Positions 12,725-24,238 of a stretch of 64,000 nucleotides of DNA are shown here, piece after piece. Source of the stretch: Lepas anatifera (Eukaryota > Arthropoda > Thecostraca > Lepadidae); NCBI GenBank assembly GCA_034440635.1, contig JAOTON010001483.1, positions 248,001 through 312,000 on the forward strand, given 5' to 3'. Every line of letters begins with the position of its first letter. The first letter of the stretch is position 1. The notes beneath the pieces were generated by a model. The model searched no databases. It was given only the letters and a program-made list of their open reading frames with translations, and was not told the DNA's origin. Position numbers and translations under genes: made by a program.

Positions 12725-14520
12725 TATTTGGGGGGGCTCGAGCCCCCCAATGCCCGGAGAAGCCCCCCAATGACCCGACGAGCCCCCCAATCCCAAGTTG
12801 CGGGCCCCTGCGTACACAGCCGGGCCCCTGCCACGATTGCGGCCCCCAGAGGTCAACTTGGCCTAGCTTTGGCTGAGGCCAGGCTCCCTGGCATGCTTGC
12901 AGGTCCCCTGTGGGCCACCCTTAACCTCGGTGTCCGCAACCGGGCCCCTAACGATATTTTTAGGCCCACTTTGACTGCAGCCGGGTCCCTAATTCCGGCA
13001 GTCTCGGGCCTCCTGTCATCCAACCGGGCCCTCTGTAATCAGCCCCGGGCCCCCTGTGGACTGCAACCGGGCCCACTGTAATCCACCCGGGACCCCTGTG
13101 ACTGCGGGCGGGTCCCCTGTGATCTGTCCGGCCCCTTGTGACTGCAACCGGGCCCCTCTGTGATCCACTCGCACCCCTGTGACTGCAACCGGACCCCTGT
13201 GATTCAGCCGGGCCCCCTGTAATCCACCCGGGCCCCCTGTGACTGAAACTGGGCCCCCTGTCATCCACCCGGGCTCCCTGTGACTGCAACCGGGCCATCT
13301 GTGATCCAACCTGGGCCCCTGTGACTGCAACCGGGCCCTCTGTGATCCATCCGGCCCCCCTGTGACTGCAACCGGCCCCCCTGTAATCCACCCGGGCTCC
13401 CTGTGATTACAACCGGGCCCCATATCATCCACCCGGGCCCCTGTGATACACCCGGGCCCCCTGTGACTGGGACCAGGCCATCTGTGATCCACCCGGGCCC
13501 CCTGTAATTACAACCGGGCCCCCTATGATCCACCGGGCCCCTGTGACTGCCACCGGGCCCCCCGTGATCCACCCGGGCCCCTGTGGCTGCAATCGGGCCC
13601 TCTGTGAGCCACCCGGCCCCCTGTGACTGCAACCGGGCCCCCTGTAATCCACCCGGCCCCCTGGGACTCCAACCGGGCCCCATGTGATCCACCCGGGCCC
13701 CCTGTAATTACAGCCGGGCCCCTATGATCCACCCGGGCCCCCTTTGACTGCAACCGGGCCCCCTGTGATACACCCGGGCCCCCTGTGACTGCAACCGGGC
13801 CATCTGTGATCCACCCAGGGGCCCTGTGACTGCAACCAGGCACTCTGTGACTGGAACCGGGCCCCCTGTGACTGCAATCAGGCACTCTGTGACTGCAACC
13901 GGGCCCCCTGTGACTGCAACCGGGCCCTTTGTGATCCACCCGGCCCTCTGTGATCCACACGGGCCCTCTTTGACTGCAACCGGGCCCCCTGAGATCCACC
14001 CGGGCCCCTGTGACTGCAAACGGATTCCATGTGGTCCAACCGGGCCACCTGTGACTGCAACTGGGCCCCCGGAAGCCACCCGGCCCCCTGTTATCCACCC
14101 GGGCCCCGGGGACCCCTGTGACTGCAACCGGGCCCTCTGTGATCCGCCCGACCCCCTGTCACCGCAACCGGGCGCCTGTGATCCACCCGGGCCCCCTGTG
14201 ACTGCAACCGGGACCTGTGACTGCAACCGGGCTCCCTGTGGTCCAGGAGGCGCGGGTCCTCTAATGCCTCGGACGGGCCCTTGCCATGAGTGCGGGGCCC
14301 CGTTGTTTATCTGGGCTTGCTGTGGCTGCCGCCGGGCTCCCTGGAATGCTTGCCTGGCATACTTGCTTGGGTGCGGTTCCCTTTAGGGCCACCCATAATG
14401 GCTGTGTCCGCAAACGGGCCACTAAAGATATTCTCAGGCCCATTTTGACTGCATCCGGGCCCCTATTTCTGGCAGTCTCGGGACCTTTTTGGTTCAGCCG
14501 TGCCCTCTGTGACTGCAACC
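12725..14520. repeat. dimeric GGGCCC minisatellite
   Basis: Two alternating half-units of about 20-21 bp, roughly CTGTGACTGCAACCGGGCCC and CTGTGATCCACCCGGGCCC, form a higher-order dimer of about 41 bp repeated some 35-40 times with point changes. Each half-unit contains the palindrome GGGCCC. Stop codons are rare in several frames on both strands, which yields long spurious ORFs such as minus 13523-14098. Confidence 0.9.
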
Positions 14521-15640
14521 GGGCTCCTTGTATTCTGTCTTGGCCCCTTTTAGTCTGCCCGGGCCCCTGTGGTCTGCCCGGGCCCCTTGTGGGCGGTCTG
14601 GGCTCCTTTTAGTCTTCCTGGGGTCCTTGTGGTCTTACCGGGCCCCTATGGTCTGCCTGGGCCCCTGTGGTCTGCCCCGGCCCCTGTGGTCTGCCCGGCC
14701 CCATTTGGTCTGCATGGACCCCTTGTATGCTAGTGCCCATTTTGGTCTGATCGAGCCCCTTGTGGTCTGCCCGGGCCTCCTGTGGTTTTCCCGGAACCTT
14801 TTTGGTCTGTTCGGGCCTCCGTGTGGCCTCTGCGGGCCCCCCTTTTGTCCGTCTGGGGCCCCTTTTGTCTGCGCGGGCCCTCTGTGGTTTGCCCGGGCCC
14901 CTCCCAGTCTGCAAAGTTTGGCACTTTCGACGAGATCTCGTGGTGCGGACACCCTTCAGGTGGTGCAAACTTTGGAGCAAACAAATGCCCACCTTTGCCG
15001 TCTGGTGGGGGATCTCAAATCAAACACTCACAGAGTTCTGAGAAGGGAGAAACTGGTAAAAACATCGAAATTTCCGAGTCAGTGAAATTTCTCACCAGTG
15101 TTTGGTGTGAATTTTATGCTGCTGGTGGTGCGAAAAAAATCTACAAGGATGGTGCGAACTCGTCGGGTTTGCTGCCATACTTCGCAGACTGGGGCCCCTT
15201 CTGTGGTTAGCCCGGCCCCTGTGTTCTGCTCGGGTCCCTGTGGTCTGCCTGGGTCCTTTCATCTGTCCAGGCCCCGTGTGGTCTGCCCGGGCCCGCTGCC
15301 CAGCCAGCAATTCCGACCAGGCCCAAAGCGGGCTGGGCCGGGCTCTGCCCGAGCCATAAGACTCATAGCTGAGCCACATAGACTCGGGCTGAGCCCGACA
15401 TTAGGTCGGAGGATGACACCTTGCCCGAGCGGTAGAGCCCGGTCTTGCTTGACCATGGGCTCTGCCCAGGCGGAGCGGAGCCGGAACTGGGCTGAGCCCA
15501 TGTACTCGGGCTCTGCCCAGTCAAAGCCCAGCATATATCGAGCAGAGCCCAGCCAAATTGCTGGCTGTGTGTGGTCTGCTCGGGCCCCTTGTGGGCTTAC
15601 CGGGCTCCTAAGGTTTTTTGGGTTCCTGTGGTAGGGGGGA
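14521..15640. repeat. second GGGCCC array and related degenerate sequence
   Basis: From 14521 the unit changes to about 20 bp, TGTGGTCTGCCCGGGCCCCT, with weaker copies to about 14915. A spacer follows (14920-15190), then more copies, and a block of GAGCC/CGGGCTCTGCCC words at 15330-15560. No gene is seen. Confidence 0.8.
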
Positions 15641-15959
15641 TGATAAATCTCAATGTTATCGTTGCTCAGTTGCCGCTTAACACATGATTCTATATTAAAA
15701 GTGATAACTTTGGTGGTGTTGTTATGGGTCCAGCTTTCAAAAAAACTTCGACCATGGCCAATTGAAAATTTTCCTTTCTGCCAGTCATTTCCCGTATCGC
15801 CCGAGTGTCCAATCGGTCCTGTCCCTCCCAGTTTTTCGCGAATATTTGTGAGCTTGATTACACCAAAGAAACAAAACTTTGTAAAATGTCTAGTTGAATA
15901 ATTTTTTAAGCTTTCCAAAAAATTGTGTCAAGCCAGGTAACTGACTTATGACGTCATTA

Positions 15960-16845
15960 TCTAACAATCACACCGGAGAGGGGTCTGGCTCTAACGCACA
16001 CTGGGTACTGGTAAGCCCCCTCCTAAGATCTCGGAAACTAAGAGGCGTAGAAAAACGCCGGTTGGGGGGTGGGTGAGGGCTATGTTGGTCTAAATCATGA
16101 CTTATTTTCATTGACCTAGATCAATTTCTTCAAGGTCAAACGAGGTCATAAATTCAAATGGCCATGCTGGGTACCTATTGGGCAATAATGTGATTATGCG
16201 TGAAAAGGACGGGAATAAACTAAAAGCGGACCAGGGTCATTTATGGAAGATCGCAAATCATCTTTCTTGCTGTTTTGAGGTCAAGGCCATTCAAGGTAAT
16301 TAACCTATAAGGTCACAATATTGTATACTACCTATAATGTACACTATTACGGACGCTATAGCAACTGTTTGATGGGATATGATGATTGACCTTTACCAAT
16401 GACGTTTGACCCTGGCCTTTGACCTCGACCTTTACATTGAGGTACCTTGACTATGACGTCATAGTATAATATGCATCAGACCAAGTAACACTATATAACC
16501 GGAGGCACTGGGGTTAATGACATTGAAATGTTGATATTACCTTGACCTGTGACCTTTGAAATTGATCTTGACCTTCATTTGAGGCGAACTTAACATATCA
16601 TCCCGGTTATATGGCGTTATGACGTCACTTCTCGGTCTCCAATGCAAGTGAACTGGTCCGACCGCGCGATTCCGGCGATATCAAAATGCAGGTCTGACTT
16701 TGAAAGCCTATGAGTAAAACGAAATTCAACCGATGAAAAAAATGTCTTCGCAAATCGACAAGCCGTTAAATGCTTTCAAATGTCTACCTTCCATTTGTAT
16801 CAAATTATTCGTGATAATGTGATTTCGTTCCAGGTGTGAATGTTA
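15960..16845. mobile_element. nested second copy of the CACGCGC-family TTAA element
   Basis: Parallel along its length to the left half of the element at 12038: both carry AAGATCTCGGAAACTAAGAG and ACGCC..TTGG..GTGGGTG, then TCTTCAAGGTCAAACGAG, then TGACGTCA (16454-16461 here). Its degenerate ends (CTAACAATCACACC and, inverted, TTAACATTCACACC) support an independent insertion within the hAT element. Confidence 0.7.
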
Positions 16846-17893
16846 AAATGGTTGGACAGTATAAACATAAGTCGGGTGCACAAAAGCGTAAAACAAAGAA
16901 CATTCAAGACCGGGAGGCTGCTCGGGCAAAACTACCCAAACTTTCTTCATTTTTGAGGTAACCTTTGAATCTAGAATCGTCTTGTTAATTTTGCAAACTG
17001 TTATAAAATGACCCCGATCATATTTGCATTTAATCTCTAGCAACGTACGCGTTCACTTAAAGTAGTTTATATCACTACTATTTTTGGTACTATGCAAGCT
17101 ACCTTCATCTATCGACCGCAAAAATTAAAACCCCAATTTAAAACTAACTCGGAAAAGTGCAATGTATATAGTTTCTAGCAAAACGGTAAAGTAAGGTTGT
17201 AATTCCAATCCTTCTTTTCCTGGTCATTGCCTTCCTCGGCCAGGCCACCAACCGGATCTCATTTGCTAAAAGACCCTTCAGCATCCATCCCTCCTGCGTC
17301 GTGCGGGGCTGATCCCGTTGTACCTCCGGAGGAGAGCATTCGCGTGGACGACGAAGACGGTTAGTCCAATATCCTCACATACTTTGGCAGCTCGTTCAAA
17401 AGATTGGGTCTTCAGACTACTTTTTGGGCTAAATAGTGCAAATCATGAACAGTGACGAATAGCGCGTTAAAAATTGTTATATAACCTTTGCAGTCAGTTT
17501 TCGACAATAAACGGTCGAAAATATGTTTTTTCGGTCACATTTGCATTAAAAAAATACGGGCCCCCATCATGTACGGGCCCCCTTTCGAGCCGGGTGCCCC
17601 CCAATCGAAAACATAAAGTTGCGCCCCTGGTTATGACGTCACCACTCGGTCTTCAATGCAAGCTAACTGGTCCGACCGCGCGTTTATGGTGATCTCAAAA
17701 TGCAGGTCTGACTTTGAAAGCCTATAAGTCAAAAAAATTTCGGTCGATTTTCAAAAAGTCTTCACCAATCGACGCGCTATTAAATTCTGTTAAATGTGGC
17801 CACGTTTCGTTTTTCGGCTACAAGCGGTTCTCCGGTCACCTTGGAAAAATAGGTGGGGGGCCTCCGAGCCCCCCCCTCCAGTGCGCGTGTTAA

Positions 17894-18245
17894 GACGGTG
17901 CAAAAATCTCGCCCATATGCCCACCCACATGAACAAAATGTCTCGCACACCCGTCCTTCCTCAGTTTAACAGCGGGCACTCGTAGTACATAGTACATAGC
18001 AGCGGGCACATAGTATAAGCATCCTCATCACTAGACAGGCAGGTTTTATAATCCGCCTCGCGACTCCTCCCCTCCGGCGGTTCAACTCGGCGTCGGTGGT
18101 CACCAGCGTGACCTCTCACCTCTGTGCCCCGCGGGCAAGCGGCTCCCCGTGGATGGTGGCCGCTGATTGGTGGAGGCGCGTTCACTTGCATTGCGAGACA
18201 TTTAGTAGTAATGTCCTTATCAAAGTGATACTATCCTAAAGAATC
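17894..18245. other. no gene recognised
   Basis: Short spacer between the TTAA element and the next minisatellite-bearing repeat. Nothing identified. Confidence 0.4.
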
Positions 18246-20930
18246 AGTGGCGTAGCCAAGGGGGGTCCTTGGGGTCCGCAGACCCCCCTTGGGCTGACCT
18301 TATGCACTGGAAAACACGAGCATTTGGTCTCAGGGGCCCCCTGAGCTTGGTCTCAGGGGGCCCCTCCGAGCTCGATCTCAGGCCCCCCGAGGTTGGTCTC
18401 AAGGGACCTCCGAGCTTGGTCTCAGGGGGCCCCCAAGCTTGGTCTTACGAGCCCCCCCTTATCTTGGTCTCAGGGGTCCCCGAGCTCAGTCTCAGGGGGC
18501 CCTGAGCTCGGTCTCAGGGGCCCCCGAGCTTGGTCTCAGGGAGCGCCCAAGCTTGGTCTCAAGGGGCGTCCGAACTTGGTCTCAGGGGCCCCCCGAGCTT
18601 GGTCTCAGGGGGGCCCCCGAGCTTGGTCTCACGGGCTTCCCAAGCTTGATCTCAGGGGCCTCCGATCATCGGTATTGAGGGCTCCAGAGTACCGAACATT
18701 GATCTCGGGGGAGGGGGGCCCTGAGCCTGGTCTCAGGGCCCCCGAGCTTTGTCTCAGGGGGCCCCGCGAGCTTGGTCTCAAGGGACCTCCGAACTTGGTC
18801 TCAGGGGCCCCCCGAGCTTGGTCTCAGGAGGCCCTCCGAGTTTGGTCTCACGGGCCTCCTGAGCTTGGTCTCAGGGGGCCCCGAGCTCGGTCTCAGGGGC
18901 CCCAAGCTTGGTCTCAGGGGCCCCCGAGCTTGGTCTCAAGGGACCTCCGAACTTGGTCTCAGGAGCCCCCAAGTTTGGTCACAGGGGCTTTCCGACCCTG
19001 GTCTCAGGGACCCCCGATCATCGGTATCGAGGGCTCCAGAGTACCAAACATGGATCTCTGGGGGCCCCCTGAGCTCGGTCTCAGGGGCCCCGAGATTAAT
19101 CTCACGGGCCTTTCGATCTTGGTCTCAGAGGCCCCCCGAGCTTGGTCTCAGGGGTCCCCCGGGCTCGGTCTCAGGGGCCCCCGAGCTCGGTCTCAGGGCC
19201 TCCAGGTTGGGCTCAGGGGACCCCCAAATTTGGTCTCAGGGGCCCCTGATCATCGGTATCGAGACTAGGGAACCAGACTTTGATCTCGGGGGCCCCCTGA
19301 GCTCTGTCTCAAGGGACCCCCGAGCTTGGTCTCAGGGGCTCCCGAGCTTGGTCTCACGGACCTTTCGATCTTGGTCTCAGGCGGCCCCCTAGCTTGGTCT
19401 CAGGGACTCCCGAGCTTAGTCTCAGGGGCCTTTCTATCTTGGTCTCAGGGGGCCCTCCGAGTTTGGTCTCAGGGGCCCCCGAGCTTAGTCTCACGGGCCT
19501 TCCGAGCTTGGTCTCAGGGGAACCCGAGCTTGGTCTCACGGGCCTTTCGATCTTGGTCTTAGGGAGCTCCAGAGCTGGTCTCAGGGATCCCCCGAGCATT
19601 GGTATTGATGGCTCCGGAGCAGCGAACATTGATCTCGGGAAGTGGGGGGGGAAATATTGATCTCGGGGTGCCCCCCGACTATCGATATCGAGGGGACTTA
19701 TGAGCGAGGCACGAGAATTGGCCCCACGGCACCCAGAATTTGGTCTCAGGGGCCCAGGCTTGGACTCAGGGTCCCCGAGCATTGGTATCGAGGGGCTCCA
19801 GAGTACCGAGCATTAGTCTTGGGGGGCTCCGAATGTTGATCTGGGGGCCCCCCGAACAACGGTGTCGAGTTACTCCTGAGAAAAGCGCAATCATGGGCCT
19901 AAGGGTGCCCCCGAATCTGATCTAAGTGGAACCCCGAGCTTGGTCTTAGGAGCCCCGCGCATCAGTATCCAGGGGCTCCGGAGTATTGGCATCGGGGGGG
20001 AAGCAATGCTTTCAGGGGCCTCCAAGTGCTGCTCTCGGCAGGCCCCCGAATGTGTGGATGCAGTGGCGTAGCCTAGGGGTTCTAGGAGTCCGAGGAACCC
20101 CTTTGGGCCAATCTGAACCACTACACAGCATTCTCTGATCACGGGGCCCCCAGAATCAGTCTCAGAAGCCCCTGAAGATTCGTTCTCAGGACGTCCCGAG
20201 TCGGCCTCAGGGCCGCCCTGAGGGTCAGTCTCAAGACCCCCAAAAGTGATTTCAGGGGGTGCCTGAGAGTTAGTCTCAGAGGATCCCGAAAGTCGGTCTC
20301 AGGGGCCCCGAGAGTCGGTCTCAGGGGGCCGAGCTCGTCCCAGGGTCCCCCAGAGAGTGGTTCTCAGGGCCCCGCGACGGTCTATTTCAGGGGGCTCCAT
20401 GAGAGTCAGTCTCAGAGAACCCAAAGAGTCGGTCAAGGGGACCCCGAGAGTCAGTCTTAGAGGATCCCCGATATTCAGTCCCACAGTCTTACGGGCGTCT
20501 CTCTCAGGAGTCAATATTTACTTTTAGGTGGCCCCGAGAGTTAATCTGGGGGTCCGAGAGTTAGTCTCATTTGATCTGCAGAGTGCTGATCTCAGGAGGC
20601 CCCCGAGGGGTAATCTTGGGAACCCTCGAGATTTAGCCTGAGGTTGTGCCCCGCCCCCCCTAGTTGTTGCATAAGAGGCCCCGACAGTCAATCTCAGGGA
20701 GCACCTAAAAGTTAGTCTCAGAGTGGTCCCGGGAGATAGTCTCCGGTTCGTCCAAGAGCTAATTTTGGGGCTTTGAGAGTAATTTCCAGAGGTGTTCCCG
20801 AATTTTGGTCTCACGGCCCCGAGTTAGCCTTAGGCCTCTGAAGGCTAATCTGGGCTTCCGAGAGGCAGTCTCAGGAGTGCCGTGCCAAATACTCAGTCTC
20901 AGGGGTGCTTCCACGCCTCTCTATATCAAA
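18246..20930. repeat. two tandem hAT-like left ends, each followed by GGTCTCAGGGGCCCC minisatellite
   Basis: CAGTGGCGTAGCCAAGGGGG at 18246 and CAGTGGCGTAGCCTAGGGG near 20060 are direct copies of a hAT-like terminus. Each runs into degenerate 20-23 bp units close to GAGCTTGGTCTCAGGGGCCC. Every several hundred bases the array holds a longer spacer, CCGATCATCGGTATTGAGGG then CTCCAGAGTACCGAACATTG (about 18660, 19015, 19245), a sign of higher-order organisation. No matching right ends were found. The 291- and 206-codon frames here are not genes. Confidence 0.8.
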
Positions 20931-22004
20931 CATCAAACACGTAGAACAGGTACTAAAGAAAAACCACAATCCCAAGACATCAGGGCATTTTTTAAGGAAA
21001 GGTCAGTGGGGGGCATTCTTTGTGCTGGCCGTTATAGTGTCTTCAAGGGATGAATACCCCATTTTGAGGGGTTTGAATAAAACTTAGAAGCGTTAGTGTT
21101 AATAAAATGTTTCTCAATTTTTGTGTTATTCCAGATTATACATGCTGCCCAGGGTTGCCATTTTTCGGTGGAAAAGGTCAAACCGAGTTAGAAAAAGGGC
21201 CAAAGAGGGGCAAAATTTCATTTTCACTAAAATAGCCAAATAAATACCACAAAAGCCAGATTTGATGCTAAAACAACCCCTAACGGTAGTCATAAGCCCG
21301 TAGAAAAAGCCACTTGTATCACTGTTTAAAATTGATTGTTGACAATTTGATACTGACTTGATGCAATACTTTTTTAGCACACCACTCATTTAATACTGAG
21401 CCAGGGGTACTCTTCCAATCCCGCGTGATCATCAAATGATTTTATCCTCATAACCAGATCATTTGTTGGCATCATAAATCACCTTGACCGCACCACTCCC
21501 CGCTAATATTTAATCCTTTCTCTTTTTTCTATTCATTTTTTTCTCTTGAACTAAAATAGCTCTTCGGTGGCGCTCTATGATTTTGGTAAGTGGGTGGAGA
21601 GCGGAGCCTCAGAGGGCGCACTTTGCCATCACCTTTTCACCCAAAAGGTGCCTATAGTATCGCATCCTTTGAGTCCAGTTTTCGGTGGCCATCATTTTTT
21701 TGTGGATAGTGTTTTTAACAAAGTTCTGTCCCTCCCTTCCACCACCAAACCAGTTTTGCTGCTGCTGTGCTGTTTTTTCGGTGTCAGAATATCGTATTCC
21801 AGAGCGGAAGAGGTCAAAATAAGCCATATTTATGCAAGGGAAAAAACAGAAATAGCTTAGTTGCCAACAGCTGGAAAAAGGGGCAAAAAGGCCAGATTCC
21901 ATGAAAGGGCCAAGCGAAAAAATCGCGAGACCAAACACGACAAGGCCCAGTTCGAGGAATTTGGCTACGACATGGCCGGCCTGGCAGCCATGACGCTGCT
22001 CAAT
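20931..22004. other. no gene recognised
   Basis: Mixed sequence containing two related patches, near 21148-21250 and 21870-21935, with words such as GGGCCAAAGAGGGGCAAAA and AAGGGGCAAAAAGGCCAG. They may be ends of one repeat, but I cannot delimit it. Confidence 0.35.
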
Positions 22005-22351
22005 AATAATAATTATTAACACTTAAACCAACACAGCAGGCAGATGAACGCGTTTCGACAAAAATTGTCTTCTTCAGCATCTATGGTAGGAGGGATAAGG
22101 AACCCGTCATCAAGACATTCAGCAGTTTCATCGTTTGGATTTTTGTGCAAAATTATCGTGCGATAGAAATATAAAGGCACCGTTTTTTGAGGATATTCCA
22201 ATAATGCTTCTTGAATTATTCTAAAATGTATACAAGCAAGCTTCGATATGAGACAATCTAGCCTTATCACTTGTTTTAAATAATGTTCTATTTTTATTTT
22301 ATCATCATTATTGTTTTGTTATTATTATATAAAACGTTCTTCTCTCTTTGC

Positions 22352-24226
22352 TTAACCAACTCCTAATACAGCCGCAGATTTTGCCCATTTCATGAAGCCT
22401 GGCCTAAGATTAAAAGTATCATGTTTAGCTATATGTGCTGCTTCTGTAGCTTTCCTATTATCTTTGTTTTTACAAACTGCTATAATTTTAGCTCTATCCC
22501 AGTTTGGTAGATGATTTGTTTTCATGGAATGTATGACAAATGCACTGAATTCTGAGTTGTTTCGAAGGTCTCTTCTATGTTCTTTTAATCTTGTTTTTAG
22601 ACCCCGTCCTGTTTCACCTATGTACGCTTTCGTACACGACCCGCACGGCACCTGGTACACTACACTTTTTGGATCTGAGTCATCTGATCTTTCTTTTCTC
22701 GCTAAGATGCTACTAAGTTTTTTACCGGAACAAAATGCTACTTTGCAACCCGTTTCTTCAAGTTTGTTTGCAATAATTTCAGCTGGTTTGGAGTAAGGTA
22801 TCGTAACACATCGTATCTGTTCCTTTTTGTTGGATTTCGCGGATCGTTTTCTTATATCTAGAGCTTTCTTTTTCATATTAATCAGGAATCCTCTCGGATA
22901 TTTTAGCTTCGTGAACGAGGTCATAATATGTTCTATCTCTTCTTGTAGGTATTCATCACTACAAATACGGAAGGCCCTAAGAAAAAATCCTAATACTACT
23001 CCTCGCTTCACCCTATCACTGTGACCTGAGTAATAATGTACATAGCATTCCTTGTTCGTTGCCTTTCGATATACTTTGAATTTAACTTCGGCTCTCCTAA
23101 CAATCTCTGTGTCAAGGAAAGCTAGAGTTCTCTGATGTTCTTTTTCAATGGTGAACTGGATTTTCGGATCAACTGAGTTTAGTTGATTGAGTTTAGTTTC
23201 TAAGTCCATATCATTGGGGACTACAGCTAGTATGTCATCGACATATCGAGCCCAGATCACATTTGACCCCATTATCTCTAGGTAATGATGTTTTTCAAGC
23301 CATTCCATGTACAGGCATGCAGCAACTGGGCTTAACGGTGAACCCATCGCAAGACCACTGTGTTGAAAGTACTCATCCGAGTTGAAAGTGAAACCACCAA
23401 AATTCATGCACATTTTTAGCAATTTTAAATAGTCTTGTTTTGGTAAGGGCAGTTGGTCAGGGTTCATTTTCTTTGTTACGGATTCGATAGCTTTCATTGC
23501 CCCCTCTACTGAAACGTTCGTAAATAATGATTTAACATCAAAACTGGCTAGAAACTTATCTGAGAAGTCGATGTCCTTAATTTTCATCATGAGGTCATCA
23601 GTATTCTGGAGGTGTGCGTCGCTGACGGCACCCAACGAGCTTGATAGGGGTCTTGCTAATACTTTGGCGATACGATGAGGAGCACTGCCAATCCCTGACG
23701 TAATGGGACGCATCGGTATATTTGTTTTGTGAAGCTTTGGAAGACCGCGCATTCGTGGTGCGGTAGGAGCCTCTTCCAGGAGGTGAAGGAGTTGTTTTCC
23801 CTTTTCAAACTTTTGTAACAGTTTTCTTGTTTCTTGGTTGAATTTCTTACTGAGTTTTTCAATAAATCCAGAAGCTTTTTTCTCATAGGTATCTGTGTCT
23901 TGTAAGAGATTCTTCATTTTGTTTATGTATGCAGCCTTATCCAATATCACAACTCCTCCTCCTTTATCCGCTTGAGTAATGATTATTGACCGGTCATTGG
24001 CAAGGCTCTTCAACGCGTTCATGTATCTTCTAGGTAGTTTATCAGGTTCTTTGTCCGTTAGAGCCTTACAGCATAACAGAATGCCTTGTATAAATCCCTT
24101 CTCTATATCATCCTCGTAATATTTGTAGTTCCTACGGACATGATCTACATAATGATCTTTGTCTCTGCCTGTATCAAACTTGAAACCAAGAGATAACGCT
24201 TCTTTTTCATAATTACTGAGTGACCG
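22352..24226 (-). CDS. Penelope-like reverse transcriptase with GIY-YIG endonuclease (left arm)
   Basis: The open frame continues upstream of the first internal Met (24022) to the palindrome spacer, so the protein lacks its natural N-terminus. In order: RT fingers ADKGGGVVILD, then MRGLPKLHK (a Penelope signature), TSGIGSAPHRIAKVL, SFDVKSLFTNV (motif A), GLAMGSPLSPVAACLYME (motif B), ARYVDDILAVV (motif C, catalytic YVDD), then LAFLDTEIVRR and the linker. The C-terminus carries a GIY-YIG nuclease, VYQVPCGSCTKAYIGETGRG..TRLKEHRRDLRN. Such elements copy their RNA into chromosomes, with the nuclease nicking the target. The frame is uninterrupted and may have been active recently. Confidence 0.9.
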   Translation of the reverse strand, partial: RSLSNYEKEALSLGFKFDTGRDKDHYVDHVRRNYKYYEDDIEKGFIQGILLCCKALTDKEPDKLPRRYMNALKSLANDRSIIITQADKGGGVVILDKAAYINKMKNLLQDTDTYEKKASGFIEKLSKKFNQETRKLLQKFEKGKQLLHLLEEAPTAPRMRGLPKLHKTNIPMRPITSGIGSAPHRIAKVLARPLSSSLGAVSDAHLQNTDDLMMKIKDIDFSDKFLASFDVKSLFTNVSVEGAMKAIESVTKKMNPDQLPLPKQDYLKLLKMCMNFGGFTFNSDEYFQHSGLAMGSPLSPVAACLYMEWLEKHHYLEIMGSNVIWARYVDDILAVVPNDMDLETKLNQLNSVDPKIQFTIEKEHQRTLAFLDTEIVRRAEVKFKVYRKATNKECYVHYYSGHSDRVKRGVVLGFFLRAFRICSDEYLQEEIEHIMTSFTKLKYPRGFLINMKKKALDIRKRSAKSNKKEQIRCVTIPYSKPAEIIANKLEETGCKVAFCSGKKLSSILARKERSDDSDPKSVVYQVPCGSCTKAYIGETGRGLKTRLKEHRRDLRNNSEFSAFVIHSMKTNHLPNWDRAKIIAVCKNKDNRKATEAAHIAKHDTFNLRPGFMKWAKSAAVLGVG

Positions 24227-24238
24227 TAAGAAGCCGGG

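Larger units (their letters stand above)
12705..17629. mobile_element. 4.9-kb hAT-type element with 8-bp target duplication
   Basis: The ends CAGGGGCGCAAGTTT and, inverted, CAGGGGCGCAACTTT are flanked by a perfect 8-bp duplication GTTATGAC (12697-12704 and 17630-17637), the hallmark of hAT transposition. The uninterrupted site GCGTTATGACGTCAC is present in the related copy at about 16610. No hAT transposase is visible. The cargo is a roughly 2.9-kb GGGCCC minisatellite and a second TTAA element (15960-16845). The large frames here are minisatellite artefacts. Confidence 0.85.
12038..17893. mobile_element. TTAA element (CACGCGCACTGG family) split by a hAT insertion
   Basis: The left end reads TTAACACCCGCACTGGAGGG at 12038 and the right end, inverted, TTAACACGCGCACTGGAGGG at 17893. 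Without the hAT insertion (12705-17629) the element is about 0.93 kb. The interior is dense in TGACCT words, including a perfect TGACCTTTGACCT at 12631-12643, and has a palindromic TGACGTCA at 12534-12541. No ORF, hence non-autonomous. Confidence 0.8.

Noticed and set aside
12960..14386. Collagen-like frames (DHRGPGCSHRGPG) on the minus strand and a Pro-rich frame on the plus strand
   Set aside because: Products of the GGGCCC dimeric minisatellite inside a hAT element; open in multiple frames and both strands.
18269..19662. 291-codon and 206-codon frames rich in SQG, GLRGP and RAWSQG
   Set aside because: Translation of 20-23 bp GGTCTCAGGGGCCC units. Several frames are open at once because the repeat lacks stop codons; there is no domain or codon bias.
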